Source: Bordetella parapertussis
GTDB taxonomy: Bacteria > Pseudomonadota > Gammaproteobacteria > Burkholderiales > Burkholderiaceae_B
Assembly (NCBI GenBank): GCA_945895265.1
Contig: CAMDEF010000046.1
Location: forward strand, 1-33,279
Length of the DNA stretch: 33,279 nt
Direction: 5' to 3'
The translations under genes and the position numbers were made by a program. Shown here piece by piece: positions 26,201 through 33,279 of the stretch (the stretch's first letter is position 1; each line of letters opens with the position of its first letter). Below the pieces are notes generated by a model. That model was not told the origin of the DNA. It saw nothing but the letters and a program-made list of their open reading frames with translations, and searched no databases.

Positions 26201-28786
26201 GTCTTCACTAATGAATCGAGACTATGCCAAAGTCTGCTTCAGACCTTGAGTCAATACAATCAAGAGGTCGTGCAAGTGACAAGCGGTACTCGGTTTCAAA
26301 AAGTCTCAGAGTCGGCTTTCACCGTGTCACCTCGACACCGAGGCGACTACGAATCGTTAATTAAGCAGTTACGCCATAAAAATATTTATAAAGTGGTGCA
26401 CTGCTGGTCACTCGATGTGAACGAAAACGCTGCAGCGCAGACGGATCAGGAATTGCTGCACTTTGAAACACATCAAGAGCAAGGCTTTTATTCTTTAATA
26501 AATATCAGTCACGCCTTGGCAAACTTTATCCCCACCGATCAATCCATTGATATCACTGTTGTCGCAGATAGACTGCATGACGTCTACGGTACCGGACACG
26601 GTTCTCCTGGTAAGGCGACGCTCATCGGACCTAGCCTCGTGATTCCGCAAGAAGTGTTGCAAATCACCATTCACTGTATCGATTTAGCGCTAGCAAATAC
26701 CAACACTAGTCGAATCGTGACTAAAGTATTGAGTGAAATTGAAAACGGCTCGTCGGATCCCATGGTGGCCTACCGTGGCGATCAACGTCTTGTCCCGAGT
26801 TACCAGCGCGTTCAATTGAAAAACCCCGCTGGCCTTCCTACGGCGCTAGTCGATCAAGGGGTGTATGTCATCACTGGCGGGTTAGGAAAGGTCGGCCTGA
26901 CGTTTGCGCGCTATTTAGTCGAAAAATCTCGGGCTCGCCTCTGTTTAGTGAGCAGAACGGTCTTTCCTGAGCGTAGTCAGTGGCAAGAAATCTGCGCAAA
27001 GGGCTCGCACTTTAGCGATACCATTCAAACGATCTTAAATATCGAAAAGTCTGGCGCAGAAATTCTCGTACTGTCAGGTGATGTCGCGAACCCGTCTTCT
27101 TTAGCGGATTGCTTCTCCGCTTGTGTTTCACAATTTGGAAAAATAAATGGCGTTTTCCATGCGGCTGGAGCACCTTCCCTTGTGACACCCTTCGTTGAAC
27201 TGACACCAGAGATAATTAACGAGCACTACTCAACCAAAGTCTTTGGTACCTTTGGTTTAAAAGCTCTCTTTGACCAATATCCAGTCGATTTCTGTTGTTT
27301 GATCTCGTCAAGCTCTGCAGTACTTGGCGGCCTTGGCTATGCGGCGTATAGCGCAGCAAATATCTTCTTGGATCACTTTGTCTCGTTAGAAAATTCACGC
27401 CAAGAGGCGACTCGATGGCTTTCCATTGATTGGGATGCCTGGAAATTTTCAGACGAATCAACAAGTTTTTCGAAAACTCAAGAGTTTTCGATGTCACCTG
27501 AAGAATCTATTGAAGCGCTCGAATGCATCTTAAAAAATCTGCCCTCCGGCCGAATTATTGTTGCAACTGGTGATCTTGAGTATCGCTTTAAAAACTGGGT
27601 CATACGTGAAGATTGGCGCGCTCAGTCAACGCTTGAAGAAAGCGGCGAGCTGCATGCCCGCCCTGACCTCGAGAGCACCTTTATTGCAGCCCATACCCCA
27701 ACCGAGCACAAGCTCGGCCAAATCTGGCAATCTTTACTTGGCTATTCTTCGATCGGCGTAGACGACAACTTCTTTGAACTTGGTGGCGACTCAATGCTTG
27801 CCATCCGTTTAATGAGTGCGATCAAAGAGAAGTTTCAACGGCAACTCCCGCTCACCACTCTTTTGGATAAGCCGACGATCAAAGAGATCGCACTTGCGCT
27901 AGAGCTACCAATCGTTGGCGATAAGAGTTCGATCTTGGTTTCGATCCAAGCTAAGGGCGCACAGCCCCCACTTTTTTGTGCCCCAGGAACCGGGGGCTCA
28001 GTGATTTATTTGCGAGCGCTGGCCAATGAACTCGCGGTTGGGGATCGACCCTTAATTGGCCTGCAAGCCATCGTATCGCCAGAGACACAAAAACCGTTCA
28101 CCTCGATTCAAGACATTGCTCGCTTAAATATTGAAGCGATGCAAACCATGCAACCAACGGGTCCTTATTATCTCTGTGGACATTCATTTGGCAGTTGGGT
28201 GGCGCTAGAAATGGCGTTTCAACTGCAACAGGCGGGCCACGAGCTTGGGCATCTGTTTATTATCGATACAGGTGTTCCGTCAGAAAAAGATCTCTCAAGA
28301 ATTCAAAATTGGGACGACGCCGAGTGGCTGTCGATTATTGCCGATACCGTCGGCCAAACATACAACAAGCCCCTTGGTCTGATTGCCGAAGAGCTAAAGA
28401 AGTTAACCTGGGATGAGCAAATCGAACAATTGTTCAATCGCATGAAGGACAATGGTTTGATTGATGAGCAGGATGGTTTGCGCGACGTGCAATCTCTTGT
28501 CGAAATGTATAAGTCTCAAGCTCAGATCCTTTACACCCCTCAGAATTGGAAGGTGAAACATCTGAGTCTGATTCGCGCACAAGATATGCATGAAAGCTTT
28601 CTTGAAGGCATGCCAGACGATATGAAAAGTGATCCTCTGTTAGGTTGGGCTCAATTTAGTGTTGAAACGCCAACGTTAAAGTATGTGTCTGGCAATCATT
28701 TAACGATGATGCAACTTCCTCATGTCAAACTTCTGGCATCGGCCATCAATCAAACGTTGACTCGCTCGACTGAAGATCTTTTATGA
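20030..28786 (+). CDS. Hybrid NRPS-PKS: docking, C-A-PCP, KS-AT-KR-ACP, TE
   Basis: 2918 residues from the ATG at 20030, which shares one base with the preceding TGA. A GTG three bases earlier (20027) is the alternative start. Domains: TubC-like docking (1-58), C (72-510), A (529-1020), PCP (Ser1074), KS (1133-1560, Cys1304, His1440, His1480), AT (1654-1955, Ser1753, HAFH), KR (structural part from about 2025, catalytic part 2278-2480, Ser2427, Tyr2440, Asn2444), ACP (Ser2588), TE (2645-2910, Ser2719, Asp2746, His2890). The A-domain code reads DILQFGLIWK, glycine-like. The HAFH motif in the AT indicates malonyl-CoA. The protein would add glycine, extend it with malonate, reduce the ketone to a hydroxyl, and release the chain by hydrolysis or cyclisation. 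Its last four bases overlap the start of a further PKS gene, which is odd for a TE-ended protein. Confidence 0.96.
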   Translation: MSLDLFLNELRALKVTLAVDGEQLSVRAPKGVITKELGATITARKQEILQYLKQAKGLSANSSKIQKVDRSVPPVLSFGQKRLWFLYELEGASPTYNMPLCFGISGDFDQQYFEQALSQIIQRHEILRYNFLSSSDGPTIVIKDPEAFTCDWIDLTTDHTRTPQSISQALEQFSFDLARDDLIQATVVKTAQQQFHVSILLHHIVADGWSIGVLFKELQEIYTALWQQQDAKLQALPIQYFDYAHWQTNELAGTNLQAFIDYWKTRLADCPELLTLTTDHPRPNYLSYAGKTHICEIDSRLAEGLKALSQSTICTLYMTLLAGFALFLSAHSAQDDLIIGSPVANRNDAALEELIGLFINTLPIRIDLSGDPTVEEFLNRVRSACVNDFNHQEIPFEKIVEILNPTRSLNHAPLYQVAFDLQTSTQQINSFANLQIEAVAQETNSAKFDLSLSLEDEGERLVAYWNFSEDLFVGESIAHFATRYASILEQMIAQPKRSIREISILNAEEKNELFAQQLTTVYELPPETNVLTLIAQRAKDAPDRIAISFDQTSISYGELEARSTRLAQLLCQTGVKTEDLVALYVDRSAQMIVAMLAIMKAGAAYIPIDPNFPANRIAWILEDASPKLILTETALAEKLNQTTVPIQFLETLIAQTSDIHTDREPSVPVISPLNSAYVIFTSGSTGRPKGVQITHRALYNFLHSMQTEPGFKQDDTLLAVTTISFDIAGLEIFLPLMTGGRVVIASRETSVDGRALQKAIAQYGITTMQATPVTWRVLLETGWKPTPTFAAFCGGEALPVDLSASLTGAGVSLWNLYGPTETTIWSAVRRVLDSAQTDNSVEPIGHPILNTQLYVLNRHFYPQANKLPGELYIGGEGLARGYLKRPALTADSYRPDPFGQTPGTRLYRTGDLVAWSEDQTLQFLGRIDHQVKIRGYRIELGEIESRLRQHSNTKEAVVIARSGTTDSSARILAYLTVKDSAVHSDKELRVFLKEVLPEYMVPAHILMLEAFPLTPNEKIDRKALPEPESLSQLSSASTTPQRPSEKLIGDIWSQVLQRTTINIDDNFFDLGGHSLLLSRVNEELQRQLEREIPLIHLFEYPTIRSLSNWIDQHHIAQEIPERLKTTHKMLEHDAIAIIGVAARVPGADDLNTFWENLRSGQESIRFFSETELQDAGVEPELIASPNYIRGTGVLSNITDFDAEFFSFTPAEAKFIDPQQRVFLETAWQALENAGYADPKHSSIGVFAGVGHNDYLVRNVVPYVARHQDTSVFQLILANDKDFLATRVSYAFNLTGPSITVQTACSTSLVAIHQACQSLLLGDCDLALAGGVAIKVPHHGGYLHEEGNISSPDGHCRAFDIQANGTVWGSGAGVVILKPLSQALKDRDNIHAVIKGSAVNNDGSAKVGFTAPSVIGQASVIQQALAHAQVSADTIDYIETHGTGTALGDLIEITALKQAYASVDSGVRPAALGSVKTNIGHLNTAAGVAGLLKTVLALQHKEIPRTLHFTEANPKLGLTDSHFYIPTSLTAWPQHEHPRRAAISSFGIGGTNAHVILEEAPVAIPSSYSRPWHIVTCSAKSQQALKATEAQLKEFIDRNEHSNLADLAFTLAVGRKAFQYRSTFICQSLEQLREQLASQDTEKLKLSSLKNSESPRVAFLFPGQGTQYVGMGISLYNSEPLFRDTVDYCADRLQPLLNFDLREFFTQEKSTDPTLHRLIHETWITQPLLFVTEYAMAKLWMHWNIKPFAMLGHSLGEYVAACLSGVFELDTALTLIAHRGRLVWSLPQGSMLAVAQPASELDLSSFSDISIASINEDGGVVVAGPTQSIKQLADKLNIQSITSTTLQTSHAFHSSMLDPILEEFRHLVQQHKLYAPLIPFVSNVTGTWISAHEAQSADYWVKHMRAPVQFSAGAATLLAETHLVCLEVGPKSILSRLVKRRQNSQQLRAIITSLDTDRLPEDKGVFDALAKIWTSGLPVSWDRFYEQDPLSRISLPTYPFERRRHWIDAPKPGSTNQNDDLTARRPPEEWFYLPHWRPTVYPETLNVEEFAQDKRVWLVFTNESRLCQSLLQTLSQYNQEVVQVTSGTRFQKVSESAFTVSPRHRGDYESLIKQLRHKNIYKVVHCWSLDVNENAAAQTDQELLHFETHQEQGFYSLINISHALANFIPTDQSIDITVVADRLHDVYGTGHGSPGKATLIGPSLVIPQEVLQITIHCIDLALANTNTSRIVTKVLSEIENGSSDPMVAYRGDQRLVPSYQRVQLKNPAGLPTALVDQGVYVITGGLGKVGLTFARYLVEKSRARLCLVSRTVFPERSQWQEICAKGSHFSDTIQTILNIEKSGAEILVLSGDVANPSSLADCFSACVSQFGKINGVFHAAGAPSLVTPFVELTPEIINEHYSTKVFGTFGLKALFDQYPVDFCCLISSSSAVLGGLGYAAYSAANIFLDHFVSLENSRQEATRWLSIDWDAWKFSDESTSFSKTQEFSMSPEESIEALECILKNLPSGRIIVATGDLEYRFKNWVIREDWRAQSTLEESGELHARPDLESTFIAAHTPTEHKLGQIWQSLLGYSSIGVDDNFFELGGDSMLAIRLMSAIKEKFQRQLPLTTLLDKPTIKEIALALELPIVGDKSSILVSIQAKGAQPPLFCAPGTGGSVIYLRALANELAVGDRPLIGLQAIVSPETQKPFTSIQDIARLNIEAMQTMQPTGPYYLCGHSFGSWVALEMAFQLQQAGHELGHLFIIDTGVPSEKDLSRIQNWDDAEWLSIIADTVGQTYNKPLGLIAEELKKLTWDEQIEQLFNRMKDNGLIDEQDGLRDVQSLVEMYKSQAQILYTPQNWKVKHLSLIRAQDMHESFLEGMPDDMKSDPLLGWAQFSVETPTLKYVSGNHLTMMQLPHVKLLASAINQTLTRSTEDLL
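20243..23365 (+). other. NRPS module 4: C-A-PCP, predicted glycine
   Basis: C4 has LSFGQKRLWFL and HHIVADGWS (His202, His203, Asp207, Gly208). A4 has TSGSTG, FDIAGLE (Asp726), CGGEAL and LYGPTETTIWSA. Its code DILQFGLIWK differs from glycine only by Phe for Leu at the 299 position. The A10 motif reads NEKIDRKAL, with Glu instead of Gly, but the catalytic Lys1018 is kept. PCP4 has LGGHS with Ser1074. It hands the glycyl chain to the KS fused behind it. Confidence 0.85.
23426..27949 (+). other. PKS module 5: KS-AT-KR-ACP
   Basis: KS: TACSTSL (Cys1304), HGTGTALGD (His1440), NIGHL (His1480), all intact. AT: FPGQGTQY, GHSLGEY (Ser1753), HAFH (1849-1852), the malonyl-type motif. KR: TGGLGKVG cofactor loop (2282-2289), SSSSAVLGG and YSAAN with Ser2427, Tyr2440 and Asn2444. 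The LDD motif of B-type ketoreductases is absent (AGAPSLVTPF stands there). ACP: LGGDS with Ser2588. No DH or ER, so the expected product is a beta-hydroxy acyl unit. Confidence 0.88.
27962..28783 (+). other. Type I thioesterase domain
   Basis: Alpha/beta hydrolase at the C terminus with GHSFGSW (nucleophile Ser2719), Asp2746 exactly 27 residues later as in surfactin-type TEs, and His2890 in GNHLTMM. The complete triad suggests an active releasing domain. Hydrolysis and macrocyclisation cannot be told apart by sequence alone. Confidence 0.88.
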
Positions 28787-31700
28787 ATCGTTCACCTACC
28801 CAAGCAACCGATTCCTCATCTGAAAATGAGACGAGACTTAAGCAGGCGTTACGCCAGGCTGCCGCGTCAATTAAAGAATTAATTGCTGAAAACGACGCGC
28901 TTAAGCATAAAAGCCCCATTGCAATGATCGGGATTGCCTGTCGGTTTCCAGGTGGTGCCGATACGCCGAATAAATTCTGGGATCTGCTCACCGAGGGTGT
29001 TGATGCGATTGTTCAAGCGCCACCCTCTCGCTGGGAAGCCTACGATTTTTTAGACAAAGACCTTAAAACTCCTGGCAAGATGTATACGGCTCAGGGTGGC
29101 TTTCTCAAAGACGATATCGAGCAGTTTGATGCTCAGTTCTTTGGTATCTCGCCCAATGAAGCACGGGCAATGGATCCCCAACACCGCTTGCTCTTAGAGG
29201 TCAGTTGGGAAGCACTTGAAAATGCGTTTCAAGTGCCAGAACAATTAAAATTCAGTAGAACTGGGGTCTATGTTGGTATTTCAGGGGATGATTACGCGTT
29301 AAATCACCGCCACTCTGCGCGCCCTGAAACCATCGATGCCTACTCGATTACGGGTTCAACGTTCAGTACCGCTGCGGGTCGGATCTCTTACATTTTTGGC
29401 CTCCAAGGCCCTTGCATGGCCTTGGATACGGCCTGTTCTTCGTCGCTTGTCGCAATTCATCAGGCGGTAAAAAGCTTACAAAACCGAGAATCAAACTTAG
29501 CCCTTGCAGGGGCAGTGAACCTCATTTTGCATCCCTATATGCACATTGGGTTTTCAAAATTGCAAGCGATCTCGCCAGATGGCCGCTGCAAGACGTTTGA
29601 CGCGAGCGCCAACGGCTATGTGCGCGGTGAAGGCTGTGCAATGATCGTCTTAAAGCGTCTCGAAGATGCTGAGCGAGACGGTGACCATATCCTTGGCATC
29701 ATCAAAGGGACTGCAATTAATCAAGATGGCAAGACCAATGGCCTTGCTGCTCCAAATGGTAAGGCTCAACAAGCCGTCATTCGAGAAGCCCTTGCCGATG
29801 CCAACCTAAGCCCCAATGCGGTGGACTATGTTGAAACGCATGGCACAGGGACGATACTCGGTGATCCGATTGAGGTAGAGGCGTTATCCGCGCTATACGG
29901 AAAAAATCGCGATAACGACCTGCTTCTCGGATCTGTCAAAACAAATATCGGCCACCTAGAACCCGTTGCAGGGATGGCGGGTCTGTCGAAGATCCTCCTC
30001 TCGCTTGAACATGATCGTATTCCTAAAAATCTTCACTTCAACTCTCCAAATCCTCATATTCCTTGGGATTCAATTCCACTACGTGTCTTGAACGAATCGG
30101 TTGCTTGGGAAAAAAATAACGCCTCGAGGGTTGCAGGCTTGAGCTCTTTTGGATTTAGTGGAACCAACGCTCATTTGATTATTTCTGAATACAAGGCAGA
30201 AAAGCAGGTAGAAGCACAGCGCTCTGAGCAATACGAGATACTGAATCTCTCAGCACAAGACACCAACGGCTTAGCGGATTTGGCTGCTCGTTACCTACAG
30301 ATCTTGAATGACGGCGCTGTGAGTCTCAAAGACTTATGCTACTCGGCCACCCTTGGTCGAACGCATTGGCCTTATCGCCTTTCTGTCATCTGTAAAGAGC
30401 GAGAAGATTTAATCGACGGTTTGAAATCCTATCTGGACGGCACAGCCAACCCAAATGTCCAATTCGGACATGTCGCAGCACAACAGCCTAAGATCGCCTT
30501 TCTCTTTACCGGGCAAGGCTCACAATATGCGGCCATGGGCGCACATCTTTATGCAACAGAACTTGTGTTTAAGACGGCGTTCGACCGCTGCGATGAGATC
30601 TTTCAGTCACTGACTCAACAGTCGATCAAGTCTATTATTTTTGAACAAGGTTCTAACAGTATCCACGAGACCGGCACCACTCAACCCGCGCTGTTTTGTC
30701 TTGCTTACTCGTTATGCCAACTCTGGTCAGCGTGGGGCATCAAGCCGCAGACTGTGATGGGCCATAGCGTTGGCGAGTACGCTGCAGCGTGTTCAGCTGG
30801 AATCTTTAGCCTAGAAGATGGTCTGAGACTCATCAGCAAACGTGCTGCGCTCATGCAAAGCCTACCAACTGGCGGCGCAATGGCTGCGCTTTTTTGCTCG
30901 CGAGACACGATTACGCCATTCTTAACGAATTACCAACAACAGGTTGAAATCGCTGCTGTCAATAGCCCCACGCAAATTCTTGTCTCAGGAGACAAGGACG
31001 CAATCGCGCGTCTTTGCGAAGATTTAGCCACGGCTAAGATCGACAGCCATATTCTGACTGTATCTCATGCTTTTCATTCTTATCTGATGGACGATATTCT
31101 GTCTGAATTTAAGACTGAGGCTGAACGCGTTCAATACAACAAGCCGGCAAACTCAATCGTTTCAAATCTGTCAGGCAAAGAGGCGAACGATTCTCTCTTT
31201 AGCAGTCAATATTGGGTAGAGCACATTCGCCGACCGGTTGAATTCTCAACCGGGATGCAAACCATCGAAGACAAAGCGATCGATGCTTATATCGAAATTG
31301 GACCCGAACCGATTTTGCTAGGGTTAGCCAAGCAAAATACGACGCGAACACCTGCTTGGCTTGCCAGTCTGCGAAAATCAGTACCGGACCAAGTACAAAT
31401 GTATCGTGCGCTAGCCGGCTTGTATATTCTTGGCGCTGACATTCAATGGAAAAACGTCTTCGCCAATAAACAGGCTAAATGGTCGACTATTCCGAACTAC
31501 CCTTTTCAAAGAAAAAGGCACTGGCAGGCGATTGCGCATAGACCCAGTTCGAATCGGGAACAAAGTCCTGGCGGTGCTGGACCCTTTACGCTTCGCTATA
31601 CAGAATCTCCTTTGCTTGACTGGGACATCGTCAGTGGCAGCCTGAGCAGCCAAGCGCTCCCTCTGCTGAACCAACATCAAGTGCTAGGAAAAACTATTTT

Positions 31701-33279
31701 TGCGGCAGCGAGCTATATTTCGCTGCTCATCGAAAGTGCGCAACTGTTCTCGCGCACTGCGAGTCAATCTGTTGCGGCACTGACCATTCGCGACGTGTTG
31801 TTTGAGTTGCCACTAGTCATTCCAGAAGTGACAGCAAAACATATTCAACTGGCAGTCGAGAAACTAGACTCTTCCGTCAAAAAATTTAAACTGATCAGCC
31901 TAGAAGCGTTAGATTCAGCCACCTACTCGACTCATGCCTCAGGCTCGATCGAGCTCAATTCAAGCTCACCTCAATCAAAGAGTGCGTTTTCACGCCTAAG
32001 CTTTGAAAGCACCTGGGCAGCGCTGTCAAGCGCCATTTCAAAAAAGCAAATCTATCAGCAACTTGAAAAGAGCCAAATCAAGCTTGGCGACGCGCATCAA
32101 TGGCTAAATGAGATTCGCCTAAGCGATCGCATGGCGCTGGCAACGTTATCAATGCCTACAAGCATCGATAGTCACACAGGCATGCACGATGGTTTCATTC
32201 TCCATCCGGGGCTTCTCGATTCGTGTTTTTGTTTGTTCGCCTCTCTAATCAACCCTGACGGAGCAAAAACGCTCGTGCCTTTTGCAGTCGAGTCGTTTCA
32301 TCTCAATCAACACGTCACTGGATCTCAGTTTTTTGCGATTGCAACCCTGCGAGACAGACTCAACGTTTCAGGCAAAACAATTGGCGATATCGACCTCTTT
32401 GACGATCGCGGGCAATTAGTCGGCCAATGTCTGGGGATCGAAGGTCGTGAGGTTAGTCTGGCGAGCCTAGAAAAGTTACTTCAAGACACGAGTCACTCGT
32501 TGTGTTATGGCCAGGTCTGGGAAAGCCGCGAACTGGCCAACCTTAGCATTGACTCTTCAAACGCGATTGTATTTTTTACAGCCGAGCTAGAGTTTGATCA
32601 GGTGCTCTGTCAACAACTTCGTGCCGCTGGCCATCGCGTAACAGTCATCAAAAAAGGCTCGACTTTCAGTTCACTTGACGGCGATACCTTCTCGGTTAAT
32701 CTGCAAGTGAAAGAGCAGTTTATACAACTTACAGAGGCCCTGAGTCATCCAGACAACTCCTTCACAAGCGTCATTTACGGATGGGGTTTGGGTACGGATG
32801 GCTCTTTAGAAGAGATGAATCGAAGCTCGATTGAGCCGCTGCTGTATACGCTGCAGACGCTGATTGGCAAAGCCTCTGAACAAACCTCTCAACAGTTATT
32901 CATACTGACCGCGAACGCGCAGTTCATTTCTGCTGCTGGTCGTGACGCTCCGATCAATCTTCAGCAATCAATTTTGTCAGGTGTTGGAAAAAACATACCG
33001 CTTGAATATCCTCAGGTGAAATGCGCCGTCATTGATTTAGACTCAACCGCAAGCGCGTCTGAGAATAGTCAGTTCGTCTGTCAACACGTTGAGCAAGCCG
33101 GTGAGCAAGCCTGTCGCCTCACGATCCCATCCTCTGGCAGCTTAGGAGATTTAGCCTGGCAAGCTTGCGAGCGAGCCGAGCCGCAACCCGGTGAAGTCGA
33201 AATTGAAGTGCATGCCACGGGTTTGAATTTCAAGGATGTGTTGCTGGCCTTGCACCGCGTACCCGCCATGGGTGATGGC
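28783..33279 (+). CDS. Type I polyketide synthase, KS-AT-DH-(KR linker)-ER, cut by window edge
   Basis: Open for 1499 codons with no stop. The ATG lies in ATGA, overlapping the stop of the preceding gene by four bases. Residues 18-42 form a predicted coiled coil (ETRLKQALRQAAASIKELIA region), a common PKS docking helix. KS from 44: DTACSSSL (Cys218), HGTGT (His353), NIGHL (His391). AT from 570: FTGQGSQY, GHSVGEY (Ser662), HAFH (762-765), so malonyl-CoA. DH from about 940: NQHQVLGKTIFAA (His965) and HPGLLDS (Asp1146); both catalytic residues are present, though the usual Pro after GxxxxP is Ala. About 1210-1440: structural half of a ketoreductase. From 1452: an ER start, GEVEIEVHATGLNFKDVLLA. 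The rest, likely ER, KR and ACP, lies outside. A fully reducing module that makes a saturated two-carbon extension, or a longer chain if iterative. Confidence 0.95.
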   Translation, partial: MNRSPTQATDSSSENETRLKQALRQAAASIKELIAENDALKHKSPIAMIGIACRFPGGADTPNKFWDLLTEGVDAIVQAPPSRWEAYDFLDKDLKTPGKMYTAQGGFLKDDIEQFDAQFFGISPNEARAMDPQHRLLLEVSWEALENAFQVPEQLKFSRTGVYVGISGDDYALNHRHSARPETIDAYSITGSTFSTAAGRISYIFGLQGPCMALDTACSSSLVAIHQAVKSLQNRESNLALAGAVNLILHPYMHIGFSKLQAISPDGRCKTFDASANGYVRGEGCAMIVLKRLEDAERDGDHILGIIKGTAINQDGKTNGLAAPNGKAQQAVIREALADANLSPNAVDYVETHGTGTILGDPIEVEALSALYGKNRDNDLLLGSVKTNIGHLEPVAGMAGLSKILLSLEHDRIPKNLHFNSPNPHIPWDSIPLRVLNESVAWEKNNASRVAGLSSFGFSGTNAHLIISEYKAEKQVEAQRSEQYEILNLSAQDTNGLADLAARYLQILNDGAVSLKDLCYSATLGRTHWPYRLSVICKEREDLIDGLKSYLDGTANPNVQFGHVAAQQPKIAFLFTGQGSQYAAMGAHLYATELVFKTAFDRCDEIFQSLTQQSIKSIIFEQGSNSIHETGTTQPALFCLAYSLCQLWSAWGIKPQTVMGHSVGEYAAACSAGIFSLEDGLRLISKRAALMQSLPTGGAMAALFCSRDTITPFLTNYQQQVEIAAVNSPTQILVSGDKDAIARLCEDLATAKIDSHILTVSHAFHSYLMDDILSEFKTEAERVQYNKPANSIVSNLSGKEANDSLFSSQYWVEHIRRPVEFSTGMQTIEDKAIDAYIEIGPEPILLGLAKQNTTRTPAWLASLRKSVPDQVQMYRALAGLYILGADIQWKNVFANKQAKWSTIPNYPFQRKRHWQAIAHRPSSNREQSPGGAGPFTLRYTESPLLDWDIVSGSLSSQALPLLNQHQVLGKTIFAAASYISLLIESAQLFSRTASQSVAALTIRDVLFELPLVIPEVTAKHIQLAVEKLDSSVKKFKLISLEALDSATYSTHASGSIELNSSSPQSKSAFSRLSFESTWAALSSAISKKQIYQQLEKSQIKLGDAHQWLNEIRLSDRMALATLSMPTSIDSHTGMHDGFILHPGLLDSCFCLFASLINPDGAKTLVPFAVESFHLNQHVTGSQFFAIATLRDRLNVSGKTIGDIDLFDDRGQLVGQCLGIEGREVSLASLEKLLQDTSHSLCYGQVWESRELANLSIDSSNAIVFFTAELEFDQVLCQQLRAAGHRVTVIKKGSTFSSLDGDTFSVNLQVKEQFIQLTEALSHPDNSFTSVIYGWGLGTDGSLEEMNRSSIEPLLYTLQTLIGKASEQTSQQLFILTANAQFISAAGRDAPINLQQSILSGVGKNIPLEYPQVKCAVIDLDSTASASENSQFVCQHVEQAGEQACRLTIPSSGSLGDLAWQACERAEPQPGEVEIEVHATGLNFKDVLLALHRVPAMGDG

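Noticed and set aside
28783..33279. PUFA-synthase-like system
   Set aside because: The order KS-AT-DH-linker-ER is that of an ordinary reducing modular PKS; tandem ACPs and the separate PUFA KS/CLF arrangement are not seen.

Overview
The window looks like chromosomal DNA of a Gram-negative bacterium, probably a proteobacterium of intermediate GC (close to 50% by eye). This rests on family content (a TAXI/TRAP-type binding protein, an enoyl-CoA hydratase and SDR pair, a Tat-type signal) and on the dense, overlapping gene layout. The genus cannot be read from the sequence. About two thirds of the window is a hybrid NRPS/PKS gene cluster, which runs off the right edge.

Layout. 1-171 (-): start of a short-chain dehydrogenase/reductase. 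364-1161 (+): enoyl-CoA hydratase/isomerase. 1358-4170 (+): a tight three-gene operon of periplasmic-binding-protein-like proteins (two PstS-like, one membrane-anchored TAXI-like) with no permease or ATPase gene beside it. 4274-6502 (+): a three-domain fusion of aldo/keto reductase, PhyH-type 2-oxoglutarate dioxygenase and an Ohr/OsmC-like domain whose peroxidatic cysteine is a serine. 6575-8622 (-): a two-gene operon of an amidohydrolase-2 protein and a FIH-like cupin_8/JmjC hydroxylase. 8623-8897: a 275 bp divergent promoter region carrying six copies of CTGAAA/TTTCAG. 8898-20030 (+): a 3710-residue NRPS, C-A-PCP / C-A-PCP-E / C-A-PCP. 20030-28786 (+): a 2918-residue NRPS-PKS, TubC-type docking domain / C-A-PCP / KS-AT-KR-ACP / TE. 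28783-33279 (+, cut by the edge): a PKS, KS-AT-DH-[reductase linker]-ER so far.

How the genes may work together. Hand-read specificity codes give glycine for A1, A3 and A4. A2 carries an unassigned code and is followed by an epimerase. The NRPS and NRPS-PKS are joined by a one-base stop/start overlap, and an acidic C-terminal tail meets a TubC-like docking domain. The last glycine plus one malonyl extension with ketoreduction would give a 4-amino-3-hydroxybutanoyl terminus, released by the thioesterase. The reducing PKS gene lies after the thioesterase but starts with a coiled-coil docking helix, and the first NRPS module starts with a condensation domain. The simplest model is that the PKS builds an acyl starter that is passed back to the NRPS: acyl-Gly-D-Xaa-Gly-(4-amino-3-hydroxybutanoate). 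The two 2OG-Fe(II) enzymes, the reductase and the amidohydrolase would be tailoring or resistance functions. I do not recognise the product. No phosphopantetheinyl transferase, exporter or dedicated regulator gene is visible in the window. No rRNA, tRNA, CRISPR array or insertion sequence was seen, and no gene-free stretch exceeds 300 bases.
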